Assembly: GCA_020740775.1 (NCBI GenBank)
Contig: JAHEWK010000010.1
Location: forward strand, 1 to 64,000
Direction of reading: 5' to 3'
DNA length: 64,000 nt
Source of the DNA: Ilyonectria destructans
Lineage: Eukaryota > Ascomycota > Sordariomycetes > Hypocreales > Nectriaceae
The notes below the pieces were generated by a model. The model searched no databases. It was given only the letters and a program-made list of their open reading frames with translations, and had not been told where the DNA came from. Both the position numbers and the translations under genes were made by a program. How positions within the stretch are numbered: the first letter of the stretch is position 1; the number at the start of each line of letters is the position of its first letter. Positions 15,271-27,925 of this stretch are shown in pieces.

Positions 15271-16523
15271 GTATTACCTACCTTTTTTAGTAGTTATATT
15301 TAAAAGAACTTAAGTATAATTTTAGCTGCAGTTAAATACAGACCGATAATACCTTAAGATATTACTAGTAGTATTATATATAGCAATTACACTTTATAAA
15401 GACTGTAACTTAGCTATATAGGGAAATTATATAATATTAGTCTATATATAGCACTAGTTATAAGCTTCTAAATTTAATTTACCTAAGTGCAATTAATTTT
15501 AGGGCTTTTTAGACTTTATGGGAAAAATATAATTTAGAGCTATAGACTATATAAAAGTTATATACTATTCTTTATAACTTAAGGCTATCTTTTACTGGAA
15601 TATTAGGAATTAGTACTGGGGTATTCCAGTAATTTCTTCTGTATTATTAATATTTAAATAACTCTATAATAGCTATTAATTTCTAATTTAAAGTATTATA
15701 TCTTAATTTAAATTCTTTAAATTTTTATAATTAAAAGATAAAAAGATAGTATAATTTTTATTTATTAAGCTGAAAAGTAATTCTAGCTATTATAAACTTA
15801 AAGATATTAATTTCTAAATAGATAGAAAAAAATAGATTATAATACCTTAAGAGTAATATCTTTTAAAAAGCTTAAATAAGCTAATAAAATATTTTTCTTT
15901 TAATTTTATTTAGTAAAATATATTTTAGGTTTTTTCTATTTATATTTTTCTTTAGTAAATTACTTAGGGGTATAGTAATCTCTAAATATCTATATATAAA
16001 TTTATAATAGAAGTTATAAAATCTTAGAAATATTTAAATCTCTTAAAAGATTTTAAATTCTTTTTATTTAATTATTATTTAAATTCTTTTAAAGTCTATT
16101 AATATCTTTTTATTTAAAAGAATAAATTTAAAATATTTTACTTTATATTAGTAAAAAGAATACTTAGATTATTTAGTAAAAAAATTAATTTTATAGAGTT
16201 AATTAAATATCTATTAAAGGTATTTTATATAGAAATTCTAATTCTTTAAAAAGATAAGAATATTATTTAGATAAACTATATAAATAGTATTTAATAGACT
16301 TTATAAAGTTCAGTAAATATAATTTTAAAATATAATAGAAATATTTATTATTAAAATTACTATTCTAATTACTATTTTAAATTTTATATAGTTATATACT
16401 TATATAAATATAATAAGAGACTTAGTCTATTAATTATAAACCTAATTACAGTTTTTTACCTCTTTTAACTATTAAGTATATAACCTCCTTTATAATATCT
16501 CTCTATTATTTAATTCCCTTAGG

Positions 16524-16737
16524 TATAAGAGATAGCAGCTAAAGGCTAAAACCAGAAAAAAAAATAGAACTTAAGGTAGGTAAAGTAGTATATTTAGACT
16601 TTAACTTAATAAGCCTATCTCTAGAGGCTTATCTCTCTACTATATATTAATTTCTAGCCCTAAGTAGGCCTACTTAGAGCTTAGGCTTATAGGCTAATTC
16701 CTAAGGGTTCTAGCAGTAATCTACCAGTATTCTTATA
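16524..16737 (-). repeat. I2 3' LTR
   Basis: Begins TATAAGA and ends TCTTATA, an inverted terminal pair equivalent to TG...CA after RIP. It matches 24527-24739 in the same orientation and 42463-42675 in the opposite one. Confidence 0.8.
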
Positions 16738-18001
16738 ATTACCCCCCCTCTAATAGGCTTAGTCCCTTAGGCCTTATATATAGTCTATATATATATACAG
16801 TTCTATAACTATAAGGTCTAATATTCCGAAATTAGTATAGTTATTCTTTCTATATATATAGTTATTTATTAATCTGCTAGGTATTTAGCTGATTTCTACT
16901 AGCTATAAATACTTAGCCAGCTTATATATATTAGTTATATTTCTTATATCTACTTTATTTTTTTTTATTTTTTCTTTATAATTTCTATTTATAATAATTT
17001 TATAATTAACCTTTTTTATAGTTTCCTTCTCTTTAGTATTTTAGTTATAATATTAAACCTTCTTCTTTTTTAGTATTCTTTTACTATATTAACCTTACTT
17101 ACTCTTTATTCTATACTTTAGAAGTTTTCTAAAGTATCCTCTAATTACTTTATTAGTTAATATAAAGATAAGATTCTATATTTTATCTGCCTTTAAGCTA
17201 AATATTAATATCTTAACCTAATATATAGCTATTTTTTTCTTTCTTTATAGTATATATACTATAAGTATAATAAGATTAAGTATAGTACAGTAAGTATATC
17301 TACCTTCTTTCTAATATATATCCAGCTAACTTTCTACAGATATCTAAAAAGCTGGTATTTACTGCAGTATAGTATTAGAACTTTTTTATATAGTCTAATT
17401 ATTAGCAGGATATTTTATTAATTCTTAAGATATCTTTAAATATACTTAGGTAATAGTAGATATATTATACTATATATATCTATAGAAATATATAGCAGTT
17501 AACTGCTAATTTTATTATTAATCCTACTAATAGGATTTCTTTAATTATTTTAATTTAAATTTAGAAATTAGCTTCAATCTATAAACCTTTTACTATTTAT
17601 TACCTTTATATAGTAAGTTCTCTATTATTATTTTTTTATTAAATTTATATTAATTATTTATAGACTGAATAACTCTTTAAGCTAAATAAGCTTATAGCTT
17701 ATCTTTAAGCTACTTAGTTTATTTACTCTCTTAATAATTTAATTACTATAACTCTAATAGTATCTCTTTATTAGTTATTTAATATACCTTTAGTTTCTAA
17801 TTTTAATACTACTATAGAGGGGAGTATAGATACTTTTATATATCTCTTTCTATCTTTATTATATAGTCTTCTTAATTAAGATATCTATAACTCTATTCCT
17901 CTTATAGTAATTTACTATAAAGATATTAAGCTCTTTTAATATAAAGCTTCTAATTATATACCTTATATTTATATTATATCTTTAGATATTAATTCTAATA
18001 T

Positions 18002-18006
18002 TATTA
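18002..18006. other. Empty target site of the mini-LTR element
   Basis: The five bases TATTA here (TAATA on the minus strand) and their flanks match both flanks of the 487-bp element at 40705-41191 joined together with one copy of TAATA. This is a paralogous pre-insertion site in the other I2 copy. Confidence 0.85.
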
Positions 18007-21000
18007 ATTCTCTAATTTAATTTAAAATTAATTTAATAATACTAACCTCTTATAGTATCTTTACTCTATTTTTAGCTTTCTTAAAGAAGTATATTAATAA
18101 GTTTAAGAAGATTTCTAAATTTACTAAGTATATAGAATTTAGTAATAATAAGAATATTACTTTAGTAGATATTACTTTAATTTTTAATAATACTTTAGAT
18201 AATAATATTTATATATTTAAGTAGTAGTATTCTCTTTTTAGTTTATTTTTTACTAATATAGATAATAATACTCCTTTTAGTAATTTTTTTATTTTTAATC
18301 TAAAGAGTTCTATTTTTATATCTCTTTAGCTTATTAAGTCTTCTTCTATATAAGGTTTTTTTTTATATAAGAAAGTATTTACCTCTATATCTACTATTTA
18401 TTATAGACTTTATAATTATAGAGTAGCTATTCCTACTATTTATTTTAATCTATCCTTCTATTAATATATCTTAAATATAATTTAGCTATCTTTTTTTAGT
18501 ATTTTTATTCTTAATATTAGTTTTTTACTTAATATAAAGCCTTCTATTTTTAAGGCTACTACTATACCCTTAAATAGCTTATTTAATAGTAATAATAATA
18601 AAGGTAATCTTACTGGTAACTTTAAAGTTACTATATCTTTTTCTTTTAGTCTTCTTAATATTAATAATAAATATATTTAGTCCCCTAAGGATAAAAAGTT
18701 AGCTGCTATTTAATATACTATTATTCAGTTATTAGTAAATAAGACTATAAGATATTTTAATACTGCTATATTTCTACTAAAGAAATACTATTATAAGTCT
18801 TCTTCTATTAAGATTTTTTCTGCTATAAAGTATCCTCTTAAGTCTTCTTTTAATAAAGCTTCTTCTTTTTTAGTAACTATATTTATTACCCCTTTAGATT
18901 TAAAAAAAAAGTATTATATTAAGGCTGAAAGTTCTATTCTTTTTTTTTTTAAGTATAATAAGGCCTATCTAATAGCTTTTTACTATAATAGTATTTAATC
19001 TATTCTACTTTTTTAGAATATTTTATCTTTTTTTTTTATAATTTTTTTTTTCTTATAATTTTAATAGATTCTTAACCTTATAGTCTGCTCTTAGTAGTTT
19101 TTAATAGCTTTTAATTTATAAAGTAAATAAAATAGAAATTAATATATAAATTTTATACTATTTATTCTATTTTTTATAAATATTTACAGACTTATATTAT
19201 TTAAGATATTATCTAACTTTTACTATTATATTTACTAAGTAAGCTTTTAGTTTCTATATATTATATTCTACTGGCTAATCTATTTATTTTATTTAATATT
19301 ATATAATATCTCTATTATTAGTATATTCTATAATTTCTTTTACTTTCTACTTATTTATTTCCTCTTTTAACTTAAAAAGTAAATTTAATAAATCTTTAGT
19401 ATTTCTTTATTCTTCTTAAGGTTTAATTAGAGCTACTAAGAATATATTATATATTCTATAGTATTATTTTAGTAGGTAAACTTAATATACCTACTTATTA
19501 ATATATTTAGTAATTATAATCTTAATATACTTAAATATTAATTTCCAGTTTTTAAATTTAAAGTTTTAAGTAGATAAATTAATAATTTAATCTTTTTAAT
19601 AGATCTATAATTTATATTATATATTATAGTATTTTATCTATAATTCTATAGCAGTCTGCTAGTACTGCTATATTTAGCTTTATATCTATTAAATTATTTT
19701 AATTCTCTTTTAGACTCTTTATATTTAGGTCTTTATATATTATAGTATATACTTTACTATATATAAATAATATCTATAGAGTATCTATATAGAGAATATA
19801 CTAATAGTATTATAGTAGCTATTATTATATATAAACTTTCCTTTTAGTAATTATACTATTTATTATTTTAGTAATTTTTTAGTAAAAATATATAGATACT
19901 TCTTTAATATCTAATATACTTATTCTATCTAACTATCTATCTATAGATAATATACAGTTAATAGTTATCTATAGATAAATTGCTTTTTTATTAGGTTTTT
20001 TTAAAATTGACTTATAAGTAGCTTATTATAATTACTTATAATTTCTTTTAGAATTTTAAATTAATATTTAATATATTTATATAGAATCTATATTAGATAT
20101 ATAGCAGTTAATTACTTTATTATTAGTATAAATATTATATATTTAATTATATAATATACTATAATTAAGATAGTATTATATTATTTTCTATTTACTTTAG
20201 TACTTATAGGCAGTTTTATTATAAAGTTTAAATTAATTTTCTAAAAAAGATATAATAATAGTAATAATAGTTATAATTACCTATATAGTTAGTATTTTAG
20301 TATATATATACTTTAATACTATTAATAGCTTATAATATAGAGTTTAATATTCTTATTAATTTCTTTCTAATAGAATTTATAGCTAATTAATTTAGCTATT
20401 TTTATAGCTTTTATATACTTTAATCTGGGGTTATTATAATACTAATAAAGAATCTCTATCTATAGTACTTTTTATTTTAAAATTATCAGTCTGCTTTTAA
20501 AGAATAAAGGTTTATTTCTATCTATAGTATACCTTTTATACCTTTTAGTATTCTATTTAATCTTTACTATTTAACTCTAATAGCTTTAATTTTAAATCTA
20601 CAGCCTATAGATTAATTCTTCTAATTTCTATAAAGATTAATTAAAAAATACTATTTTACTCTATATAAGTTCTATTATAACTGAATATAGAATATACTAC
20701 TCTAGAATAATAACTCTAGCTTCTAATAGTTTCTTTTTATTTAAATTTCCCTTAGGTATCTATAAAGCTTCTTCTATTTTTTTATTAAGTATACTGGCCT
20801 TTATACTAATATAAATAACTATAGAGATTAATACTTCTTTAGGTATCTAACTAGCTATTATTAATATATTATATTAGTTAAAAAAAGAAAAGTCTCTTTA
20901 TATAGAGTTAATAAGACTTACTTATACTATTTAAATAAAAGTCTTAACTATTTTAGTCTTACTTTTTATAGTACTAATTATTTATTATATATCTAGTAGG

Positions 21001-21829
21001 AATTTATCTATAAGCTATAGTTTTTTTATTAGTAATAGTAGGATATTATAATAAGAAATATCTTCTTCTATATAATTTAATCTTTTTAATAATCTATCTA
21101 TAGAATTTAAGATATTAATTTAATATTAGATATTAAAATTAAATACTACTAGATAGTATATCTATTAGATAAATCTTCTATAGAGATTTTATACTAATAT
21201 ACTAACTACTTCTTTAAGTATAATATAGTCTATTAAAAGTAGAAACTTCTTTAATGAGCCTTAAAGATAATACTCTTAATATTTTAAATTCTTTATAATA
21301 GCTAGCAGTTTCTACTATTCTATATTCTATTATTATTCTATATTAATAAGCTTCTATAAATAGTATACTATAGATTGCTATTAATTACTAAAAAGTTAGA
21401 ATAATATACCTAAAATTACTTTAATAGAGGTATCTATTTTTATTTTTATTAGTAATTAGAATTCCTAATATTATAGAATATCTACTAAATAGAATTTTTA
21501 TTTAAGTTCTTTAAAAGCTACTATAGCTTTTTTTAACTATATAAAATTATCTATTTTCTTCTCTTTTTTATTACCCTTAAGTATTAATAAAAATAATTTA
21601 GTACTTTTTATATATTTTAGAATAAATTTTTAATAGAAGTTATAAAACTCTAAAAAGATCTATATATCTTAAAAAGATATTAGAATTTTCTATTTAGTAA
21701 TAGCCTAAATTTATATAGAATCTATTTTAATACTATCTTAATTAATAATATACTTTAAGAACTTAACTTCTTATTAGTAGAAAGTATATTTTAATAGTTT
21801 TATATATAGCTGGAAATTATATAATCTTT

Positions 21830-22300
21830 ATAGAACTTTCTTTATATTCTTTATATATTATTCCCTTAAAGTAAAATAAATTATAATATTATTAAGATAG
21901 AAAATATAGTAAGTATTTAGTAATCCAGCTAATATTCAGTAGATATATACTTAGAATATTATAGGTATATTAATTAATCTGAATAGTATAACTATATATT
22001 TATAGTAATTATATTATATCTAAAAAGCAGTTTTTTAGTAGTTATTTAACTTAATTTAAATTTAATAGTAGATATTTTTAATATTAATTTTAAAATTTAC
22101 TTTATTCTAAAGAGTTAATTTAGTAGGTCTTTAATAAGAAAAAGAAAATATTAATTCTTAATAATAATAGTATTTAGCTTTTAGTAATCTATATATAATT
22201 AAATTAATTTATTCTTTTTAGATATAAATAAAATAGAGAATTCTATCTTACTTACTAACTTTATAATATAGCTATTTATTAGGTTTTTATTAATATATTA
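21830..22300 (-). pseudogene. Remnant reverse transcriptase of I2
   Basis: Read on the minus strand and allowing for C/T and G/A changes, the segment follows the order of a Ty3/gypsy reverse transcriptase: the arginine-leucine-asparagine region, the PLPLI region, the KxDxxxAYY region, then the TAFRTRY and MPFGL regions. Many codons are now stops (TAA, TAG). This is family recognition by eye from a mutated sequence. It fixes the coding strand of I2 but gives no functional protein. Confidence 0.5.
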
Positions 22301-24526
22301 TCTTAATATCTTATATTAATTTTTATTTAGTAGGTAAATTAATTTATATAGCAGTTTCTTATCTTTTTAAATATTAATAGTATATTTAGCTTCTTCTAGC
22401 AGTAATAATACCTTAGCTATATTCTTATTAAATACCCCCTTTTTATCTTTTAATTTAGTTAGTAATATTAATACTACTATTTTTAGTTTTTTATTAAAGA
22501 TATTTATTAGGTATTTATCTAGTAAAAATATACTTAAGATATAGTAGATATATACCTACTATCTATTTTTTATAATCTCTTTTATAAAATCTTCTAAAGT
22601 AGTAATAAAGAATACTTTATACTACTAGATATATTTAGCTATATTAATTTAAATATCTTTTTATCCTATTAAATATAAAAATAAAAGTAAGTTATTAGTA
22701 TTCTTATTTTAATTTACCTCTATAAAAAGCTAATAGATTTTATATAAATAGTCTATATTATTAATTAGAAAGAATATTAACTAATATACTTAACCTAAAA
22801 ATATAATTTCTCTATTATATACCCTTAAGATAGAAGCCTATTAGTTATCTTATAATTTTAACTTTAGCTACTTTATTAGATAGATATTAATAATATCTAC
22901 TTATATATAAGTATTTATATCTATACTTACTTTCTCTATCTTATAGATATTTAATATTAATATTTTACTTTTAATAGTTAGACTAATTAATATTATTTTA
23001 CCTTTTAATATAAATAAAATTAATTCTCTCTTTATATCTATTTATTTTCTAATAAATTAAATTTCTTTACTTAAATATCTATATTCTGAATATTTACTAT
23101 AGATCTACTGGTATTTCTTAAGGTCTAAAGATACCCTCCTCTATATTCCCTTATAAAATAGTCTAACTTACTATATTTATAATAAATATAATTTAGAATC
23201 TTACTTTTAGCTCTTTATATTAGCAGCTTACTATTTAACCTCTATAGTATAATACCTATAGATTTAAAGTTTATATTCTATAATATCTCTCCTTTTAAGT
23301 AGCTTTATAATAAAAAATAGCTTTAAAATTATCTATTTCTATCTTTATAGCTAGAGTTTAAAAACTTCCTAAAGCTCTTTTAGGTCTAATTAGAATAGCC
23401 TTTCTTATAGTTCTTATTCTATATAAATTTATTACTTCTATTAAAGTATACCTATAATTACTTTATCTTATATACTACTTTATAAGGTCTTTTAAGCTTA
23501 ATCTTTATTTAATTTATTTTACTTTTTAATTACTATTTTAGCCTATAGTAGTATTAATAGATAAAAATAGAGCTTTCTTTCTATTTAACTATATTAAAAG
23601 AGGTATATAGAGAACTTTATATAGTAAAATATTCTATTAGTATTTATCTCTTAGTCTATTTAAACTTTATAAGCTTATTATAAAGCTATTACTTATATAG
23701 AATTAGATTAATATATTATTTTTTAATAAAGACTAAAAAATCCTTCTATATAGATTCTAAATAGCTTAATCCCCTAGTATAATTTTACTATTATATCTAT
23801 ATTATATATATAAACTTAGTTATTATCTATTTAATTTAATATACTATTAATAAGCCTAATTAGAAATTATTATTAAATTTAATTATATAAATTTAATTAT
23901 TAATCTTAATATTAATAGCCTTATTAAATAGAAGCTTATAGTTATAAGCTAGAGGTTTTTTATATTCTTAATATAGAGTCTATAGTCTTTTAATAATACT
24001 ATATAATATCTTTAAGTAAGTTACTTATTACTATAATAAGCCTTAAAGTATCTAAGCTAGAGTATCCTTCTAACTCTCTTAATATTTATCTTATAGAGAT
24101 CTTAATTAGATTCTATAGTATCTATAGTTACAGTTTTTTATTATTATTATTAAATTTAAGTTATATAAGCTAGCTTTAGAATATCTCCAAAAATTTTCTA
24201 ATCCTACTGAAGGTTTAATATTTCTAACTAAAAGCTATTTCTAATAAACTTAAAGTCTTCTAATAGACTTTATACTTATTATTCTTATTTAATTATTACC
24301 TCTTCTATAATTAATTACTTAATAGAATCTTATTTCTTATTCTTATTTTTATTAATTAATAAGGCCTCTATAGAGTCTTTAAAGGATTACTATAATTTAT
24401 CTAAACTAAATTTAGCAATTAGTTAGTTTAATTTTACTAAAGCTTCAGTTTAGATAAGTATTTATATAACCTTCCTTATTCTATATTTCTATATTAATCT
24501 CCTAAAAGAGATAGAAGTTAAAGAAT

Positions 24527-24739
24527 TATAAGAGATAGCAGCTAAAAGTTAAAATTAAAAAAGAAATAGAACTTAAGGTAGGTAAAATAGTATATTTAAA
24601 CTTTAACTTAATAAGTCTATCTCTAGAGGCTTATCTCTCTACTATATATTAATCTCTAGTCCTAAGTAGGCCTATTTAGAGCTTAAGCTTATAGGCTAAT
24701 TTTTAAGGGTTCTAGCAGTAATCTGCTGGTATTCTTATA
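24527..24739 (-). repeat. I2 5' LTR
   Basis: Second direct copy of the 213-bp I2 LTR, with the same TATAAGA start and TCTTATA end. To its right the sequence returns at once to G1. Confidence 0.8.
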
Positions 24740-26692
24740 AATAAAAAGATAAAATTCTAAAGCTTTTAGCTAAAAAGATATCTTAATAATTTAGAAGCTT
24801 AAAAGGTAAGTTAGAATTTTTCTTTTTATTCTACAGATTATTACTAGAGATTTAAAAGGATTTATCTAAAACTATAATTCTATAGATCTTTATAGTATTC
24901 TTATATAGTTATTTAAACTTATATTTAGAGATAGTTTTTAAGCTAGCTTAGAATATCTTAAATATCTATATTTAATTTACTGAATTCTAATAGATAGCTA
25001 AATCTCTTAAGGTTAATATTAATAATAGTAAAAAGCTTTTTAAGAGGATTAAATCCCTTTTAACTCTAACTATTATCTATATAAAAATTTTAATCTGGCT
25101 TTATATATCTATTATCTTAAGAGGGATAATTTAAGCTTATTTTATCTAGATTTTATATCCTCTAATAGCCTCTAAATTTAGAATTTAAATCTTCTTCTTT
25201 TAAAGATATAAATAAATAGCTAGCTGATTACTAATAGAGTTTATTTCTATCTTTAAATCTAAAACTCTATAGGTTTTAATAGATTCTTTATATCTAATTA
25301 TAACTTCAGTAGTTATTTAGAGTTTAACTTTAAGAGTTAATTTATTAGTTTCTATTAAATTATCTATATTAATTAGTTACTTTTTTCCTTTTTTTTTATC
25401 TTATTTTTATTAACTTTAAGTTTTTTCTTCTTTTTTTTAGGGTATTTAGATATAAAGTACTCTTTACTATTATAAATATAGTACTTTTAGATTTTATTAT
25501 TATAATTCTTTAGATTTTTCTTTTTTCTTTTTAAATTAGAATTATTTCTCTATTAATTATTTTAACTATTATAATAATCTTTTATAGAGGGAGAATCTAT
25601 ACTATTTTTTCTTATAGACTTAAAGGATTACTCTATATTATTTTAATCTAATTTTTTTTTCTTACTATATCTATATTTAATATTTTAGATTTAGATAGTA
25701 AAAATTACTATTTCTTTCTATTTCTTTAGGATTTAGATATTACTCTAAAGAAGAATAGCTTTATAAAAGCTAAACTAAGGTTTAATAAGAAAATAGTTAG
25801 TTTAATACTTATTAGTAGCTAGTAGGCTGTATTTCTTAAGAAAATTAAAATAGATATAGAAATTATATAGAAATTAATTCTCTCTTTATTTAGCTGCTTC
25901 TATCTTATATATAATATTAATTATATAATTTATAGAGTTCTTTATTAATTCTTCTATTTATTTTTTAAATTTATTTTAGCTATTTTAAAGGTATTTAGCT
26001 ATAGTAAGATCTTAAATATTAAGATATTAAAACTAATAGGCTTAATCTTCAGTTTTTATATTATTTAATACCTTAAGAATCTTCTAGCTATTTAAATAAT
26101 ATATTTTTAATACTTTAGTAAAAACTTACTCTATTTTCTATAGCTATTTAAACTACTTTTAAACTATAGTTAGAATCTTAAAAAGTATAATATTTTTTAC
26201 TTTTAATTTCAATCTATCCTCTAAGCTTAACTTAATAGTAAATCTATAGTTTTTCTATTTTTTTCTTTTTTAGAGTAGAATATAGAATTAGAATTATCTT
26301 AAAGAAGTTTCAGCTAGTACTGCCTTAACTTTTTTAAGTTTAATTTAAATTTTTTTTTTTTTCTATAGCTTCTTTATTTATATAATTTCTATACTAATAG
26401 GCTTTCTAATAGGTACTTATATTAGTAATTATATAGATTTTTAAATATACTTAAATTTAAAATCTAAAAGTTCTTTATTACCAGCCTCCCTTAATATATA
26501 ATTAGAAGTACTCCTACTTATAGAAATAGTTAATATCTCTTTTAAACTCCCTCTAACTTCCTTATAGATTGGGAATATTCTAGAGATAAATATTACTGAA
26601 GGTAGTAAATTTACTATTACTTTTCTATAGGTATATTTAGATACTATTTTTATAATCTGAGTAACTATAAGGGAAGCTTTAAAATATAATAC

Positions 26693-26908
26693 TGGTAGGG
26701 GGTATTATAATTTATAAGGGATTTAATAATAATAGTTAGGTAGTAAAAAGATATATTTCTAATAATAATAAAACTGAAGTTTATTTCTCTTCTTAATTAG
26801 AGGGATAATACTATTTAATTATTTAAGTTTTGCCTTTTAGTTAGATTGTATATTAGCTGACTATTAATTCCTTATTTACTATTAGACCTCTATATATCCC
26901 CCCTATTA
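26693..26908 (-). repeat. LTR of G1 (right copy)
   Basis: Begins TGGTAGGGGG and ends CCCCCCTATTA, the least mutated of the three G1 LTRs. The R1 element begins 16 bp further on, with its target duplication directly after the LTR. Confidence 0.8.
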
Positions 26909-26910
26909 TA

Positions 26911-26924
26911 TTAAGATATTAAAT
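26911..26924. repeat. Target duplication of R1, left
   Basis: TTAAGATATTAAAT, identical to 35553-35566 on the far side of R1. Confidence 0.85.
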
Positions 26925-27196
26925 TTGATTTTATTTTAGCTTTATTTAATATTATTAAATAGATTAAAGCTATATAGTATTCTTAAATAGTAAAGATAAA
27001 TAGTAAGTACTATATTTAGTACTAGTAGATATAGTAGCTAAATAATAAAATTATTATATATTAATCTCTACTTAAAGCTTTAATTTAATTCTTTTAATTT
27101 TAACTTTACTATCTATAGATAATAAAGTCAGTTAATAACTCTATTATCTATAGTTAATAACCTTAAAATAGAAATCTTATTTTAAGTAATAAGATA

Positions 27197-27201
27197 TAAG
27201 A
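27197..27201. repeat. Target duplication of the young gypsy element, left
   Basis: TAAGA, repeated at 34778-34782. Confidence 0.95.
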
Positions 27202-27362
27202 TGATACATGCAGCTAGCCGTATCCTAGGGATGCCTGGCAAGCCAGGCATCTACTGAGCAGCTAGCCGTCATATAAGACAATCTGCTCAGCTTATCCATA
27301 GACAAGACATCATACTTTCTACACATAACCTGACCCCCATAGTCCACATAACATACGCATCA
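27202..27362 (+). repeat. 5' LTR of the young gypsy element
   Basis: It begins TGATACA and ends CGCATCA. The start differs from a perfect inverse of the end by two G-to-A changes, and the 3' LTR start (TAATGCG) keeps those two G. It holds a 22-bp palindrome (27230-27251) between two 12-bp direct repeats. Confidence 0.95.
27210..27269 (+). repeat. LTR palindrome flanked by direct repeats
   Basis: GCAGCTAGCCGT occurs at 27210-27221 and 27258-27269. Between them, 27230-27251 is a perfect inverted repeat with arms GATGCCTGGC and GCCAGGCATC separated by AA. The same arrangement is in the 3' LTR (palindrome at 34645-34666). It could be a protein-binding or RNA-structure element; that is inference. 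Confidence 0.85.
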
Positions 27363-27365
27363 AAC

Positions 27366-27373
27366 TGGTAGCA
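27366..27373 (+). other. Candidate primer-binding site
   Basis: TGGTAGCA lies three bases after the 5' LTR. TGG is the usual start of a site complementary to a tRNA 3' end, and TGGTAGC matches the site used by Ty1/Ty3-type elements that prime with initiator tRNA-Met. The match stops after seven bases, so it is tentative. Confidence 0.5.
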
Positions 27374-27722
27374 ATTATATGCTTCCAAAGATCAGCACCA
27401 GCAACATATCTTAGTTGATTTTTGTTGCACACCACGCCCGGCACATCACGCCGACCAGGATCCTAGATCCAGCCATTAATCCTAGCAGGCCGCTATTGCT
27501 GCAGCCACCGCTGGATCTACACCATCACAAGGGCCCCCTGCCCTTATTGTCACATCCCCGTTCCCTAGCTGCTAGGGGACTTACACAACGACTATCCGAG
27601 CAACAGGCTTCAAATAGCCTGCCCTGCCTACATCCATCCACCTGCAAAGACAGCTCGCGAGAGCTCTATCTTTGGCAAATAACAACCTTCCGGAGTTGTA
27701 GTCTGTAGCCCGTCTCGCTACG

Positions 27723-27925
27723 GAGCCCTAGGTGGTACGAGCCCTCAGTCACACAGGGCCCTACCCTCTGTTACGCAGAGCCCTAAGCCCTCTGTTACAC
27801 CAGGCCCTGCCCTCTGTTATACAGAGCCCTAGACCACCTCATCCCTCTATCACACAGAGCCCTAGGTCATCCTAGCCCTCTATCACACAGAGCCCTGGGT
27901 CAGCCTAGCCCTCCGTCACACAACA
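27723..27925 (+). repeat. Tandem repeat in the gypsy leader
   Basis: About seven degenerate units of roughly 23-29 bp built on CCCTCTGTTACACAGAGCCC, partly self-complementary (CTCTG...CAGAG). They lie between the 5' LTR and the Gag start, where packaging signals of LTR elements are found. The leader 27363-27990 holds no supported ORF. Confidence 0.7.

Larger units (their letters stand above)
4671..15641. mobile_element. 10.97-kb insertion in G1a, contains a large TIR element
   Basis: Sequence up to 4670 and from 15644 is continuous in copy D (around 44500), so everything between is an insertion. Both borders carry TA (4669-4670 and 15642-15643), which could be a TA target duplication, but the extreme ends are not inverted repeats. 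Inside it, 5333-5420 and 15183-15270 form an inverted repeat. No reading frame survives and I cannot name the family. It could be one large DNA transposon or several nested insertions. Confidence 0.55.
16524..24739 (-). mobile_element. RIPped Ty3/gypsy element I2
   Basis: Two direct repeats of 213-214 bp (16524-16737 and 24527-24739) flank about 7.8 kb. Next to the left LTR the plus strand carries a run of C (16741-16752), which on the minus strand is a polypurine tract just before the 3' LTR, so the element is coded on the minus strand. The minus strand at about 21830-22300 reads as a mutated reverse transcriptase. The five bases on either side of the LTRs do not match, so the target duplication is lost or the junction has been rearranged. 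A 3' portion of the same family lies inverted at 38105-42675. Confidence 0.75.
687..26908 (-). mobile_element. RIPped Ty3/gypsy element G1, copy a (nested, interrupted)
   Basis: Two direct repeats of 216 bp (687-902 and 26693-26908) bound this unit. Its internal parts, 903-4670, 15644-16340 and 24740-26692, match copy D (42676-47566) in the same orientation and copy C (35567-37335) in inverse orientation. In copy C the plus strand reads as mutated gag and reverse transcriptase, so this copy is coded on the minus strand. It is split by a 10.97-kb insertion and by gypsy element I2. About 450 bp present in D (about 45205-45650) is missing here and is replaced by about 180 unmatched bases (16345-16523) next to I2. 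Pairing the two LTRs as one element is an inference. Confidence 0.65.
1..27201. repeat. AT-rich RIP-mutated repeat block, left part
   Basis: The whole stretch is A+T with scattered single G or C; CA and TG dinucleotides are nearly missing and TA is in great excess. This is what repeat-induced point mutation (C to T, mainly in CpA) leaves in ascomycete repeats. No reading frame of useful length survives in any frame. Internal repeats show that it is built of nested transposons, listed separately. The junction with GC-rich DNA at 27202 is abrupt because a younger retrotransposon sits there. Confidence 0.9.

Noticed and set aside
4671..15641. Helitron
   Set aside because: The borders show no TC start or CTRR end, and TA appears on both sides; inverted repeats inside favour a TIR element.
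1..27201. Mitochondrial DNA because of the high A+T
   Set aside because: No mitochondrial gene or tRNA; instead there are RIPped LTR elements with target duplications, and the block joins nuclear genes.
27415..27708. 97-codon open frame in the gypsy leader
   Set aside because: It starts with TTG, lies between the primer-binding site and Gag, has no family resemblance and runs up to the tandem-repeat region.
27723..27925. CRISPR-like spaced repeats
   Set aside because: The units are degenerate and contiguous, without unique spacers, and lie in a fungal retroelement leader.
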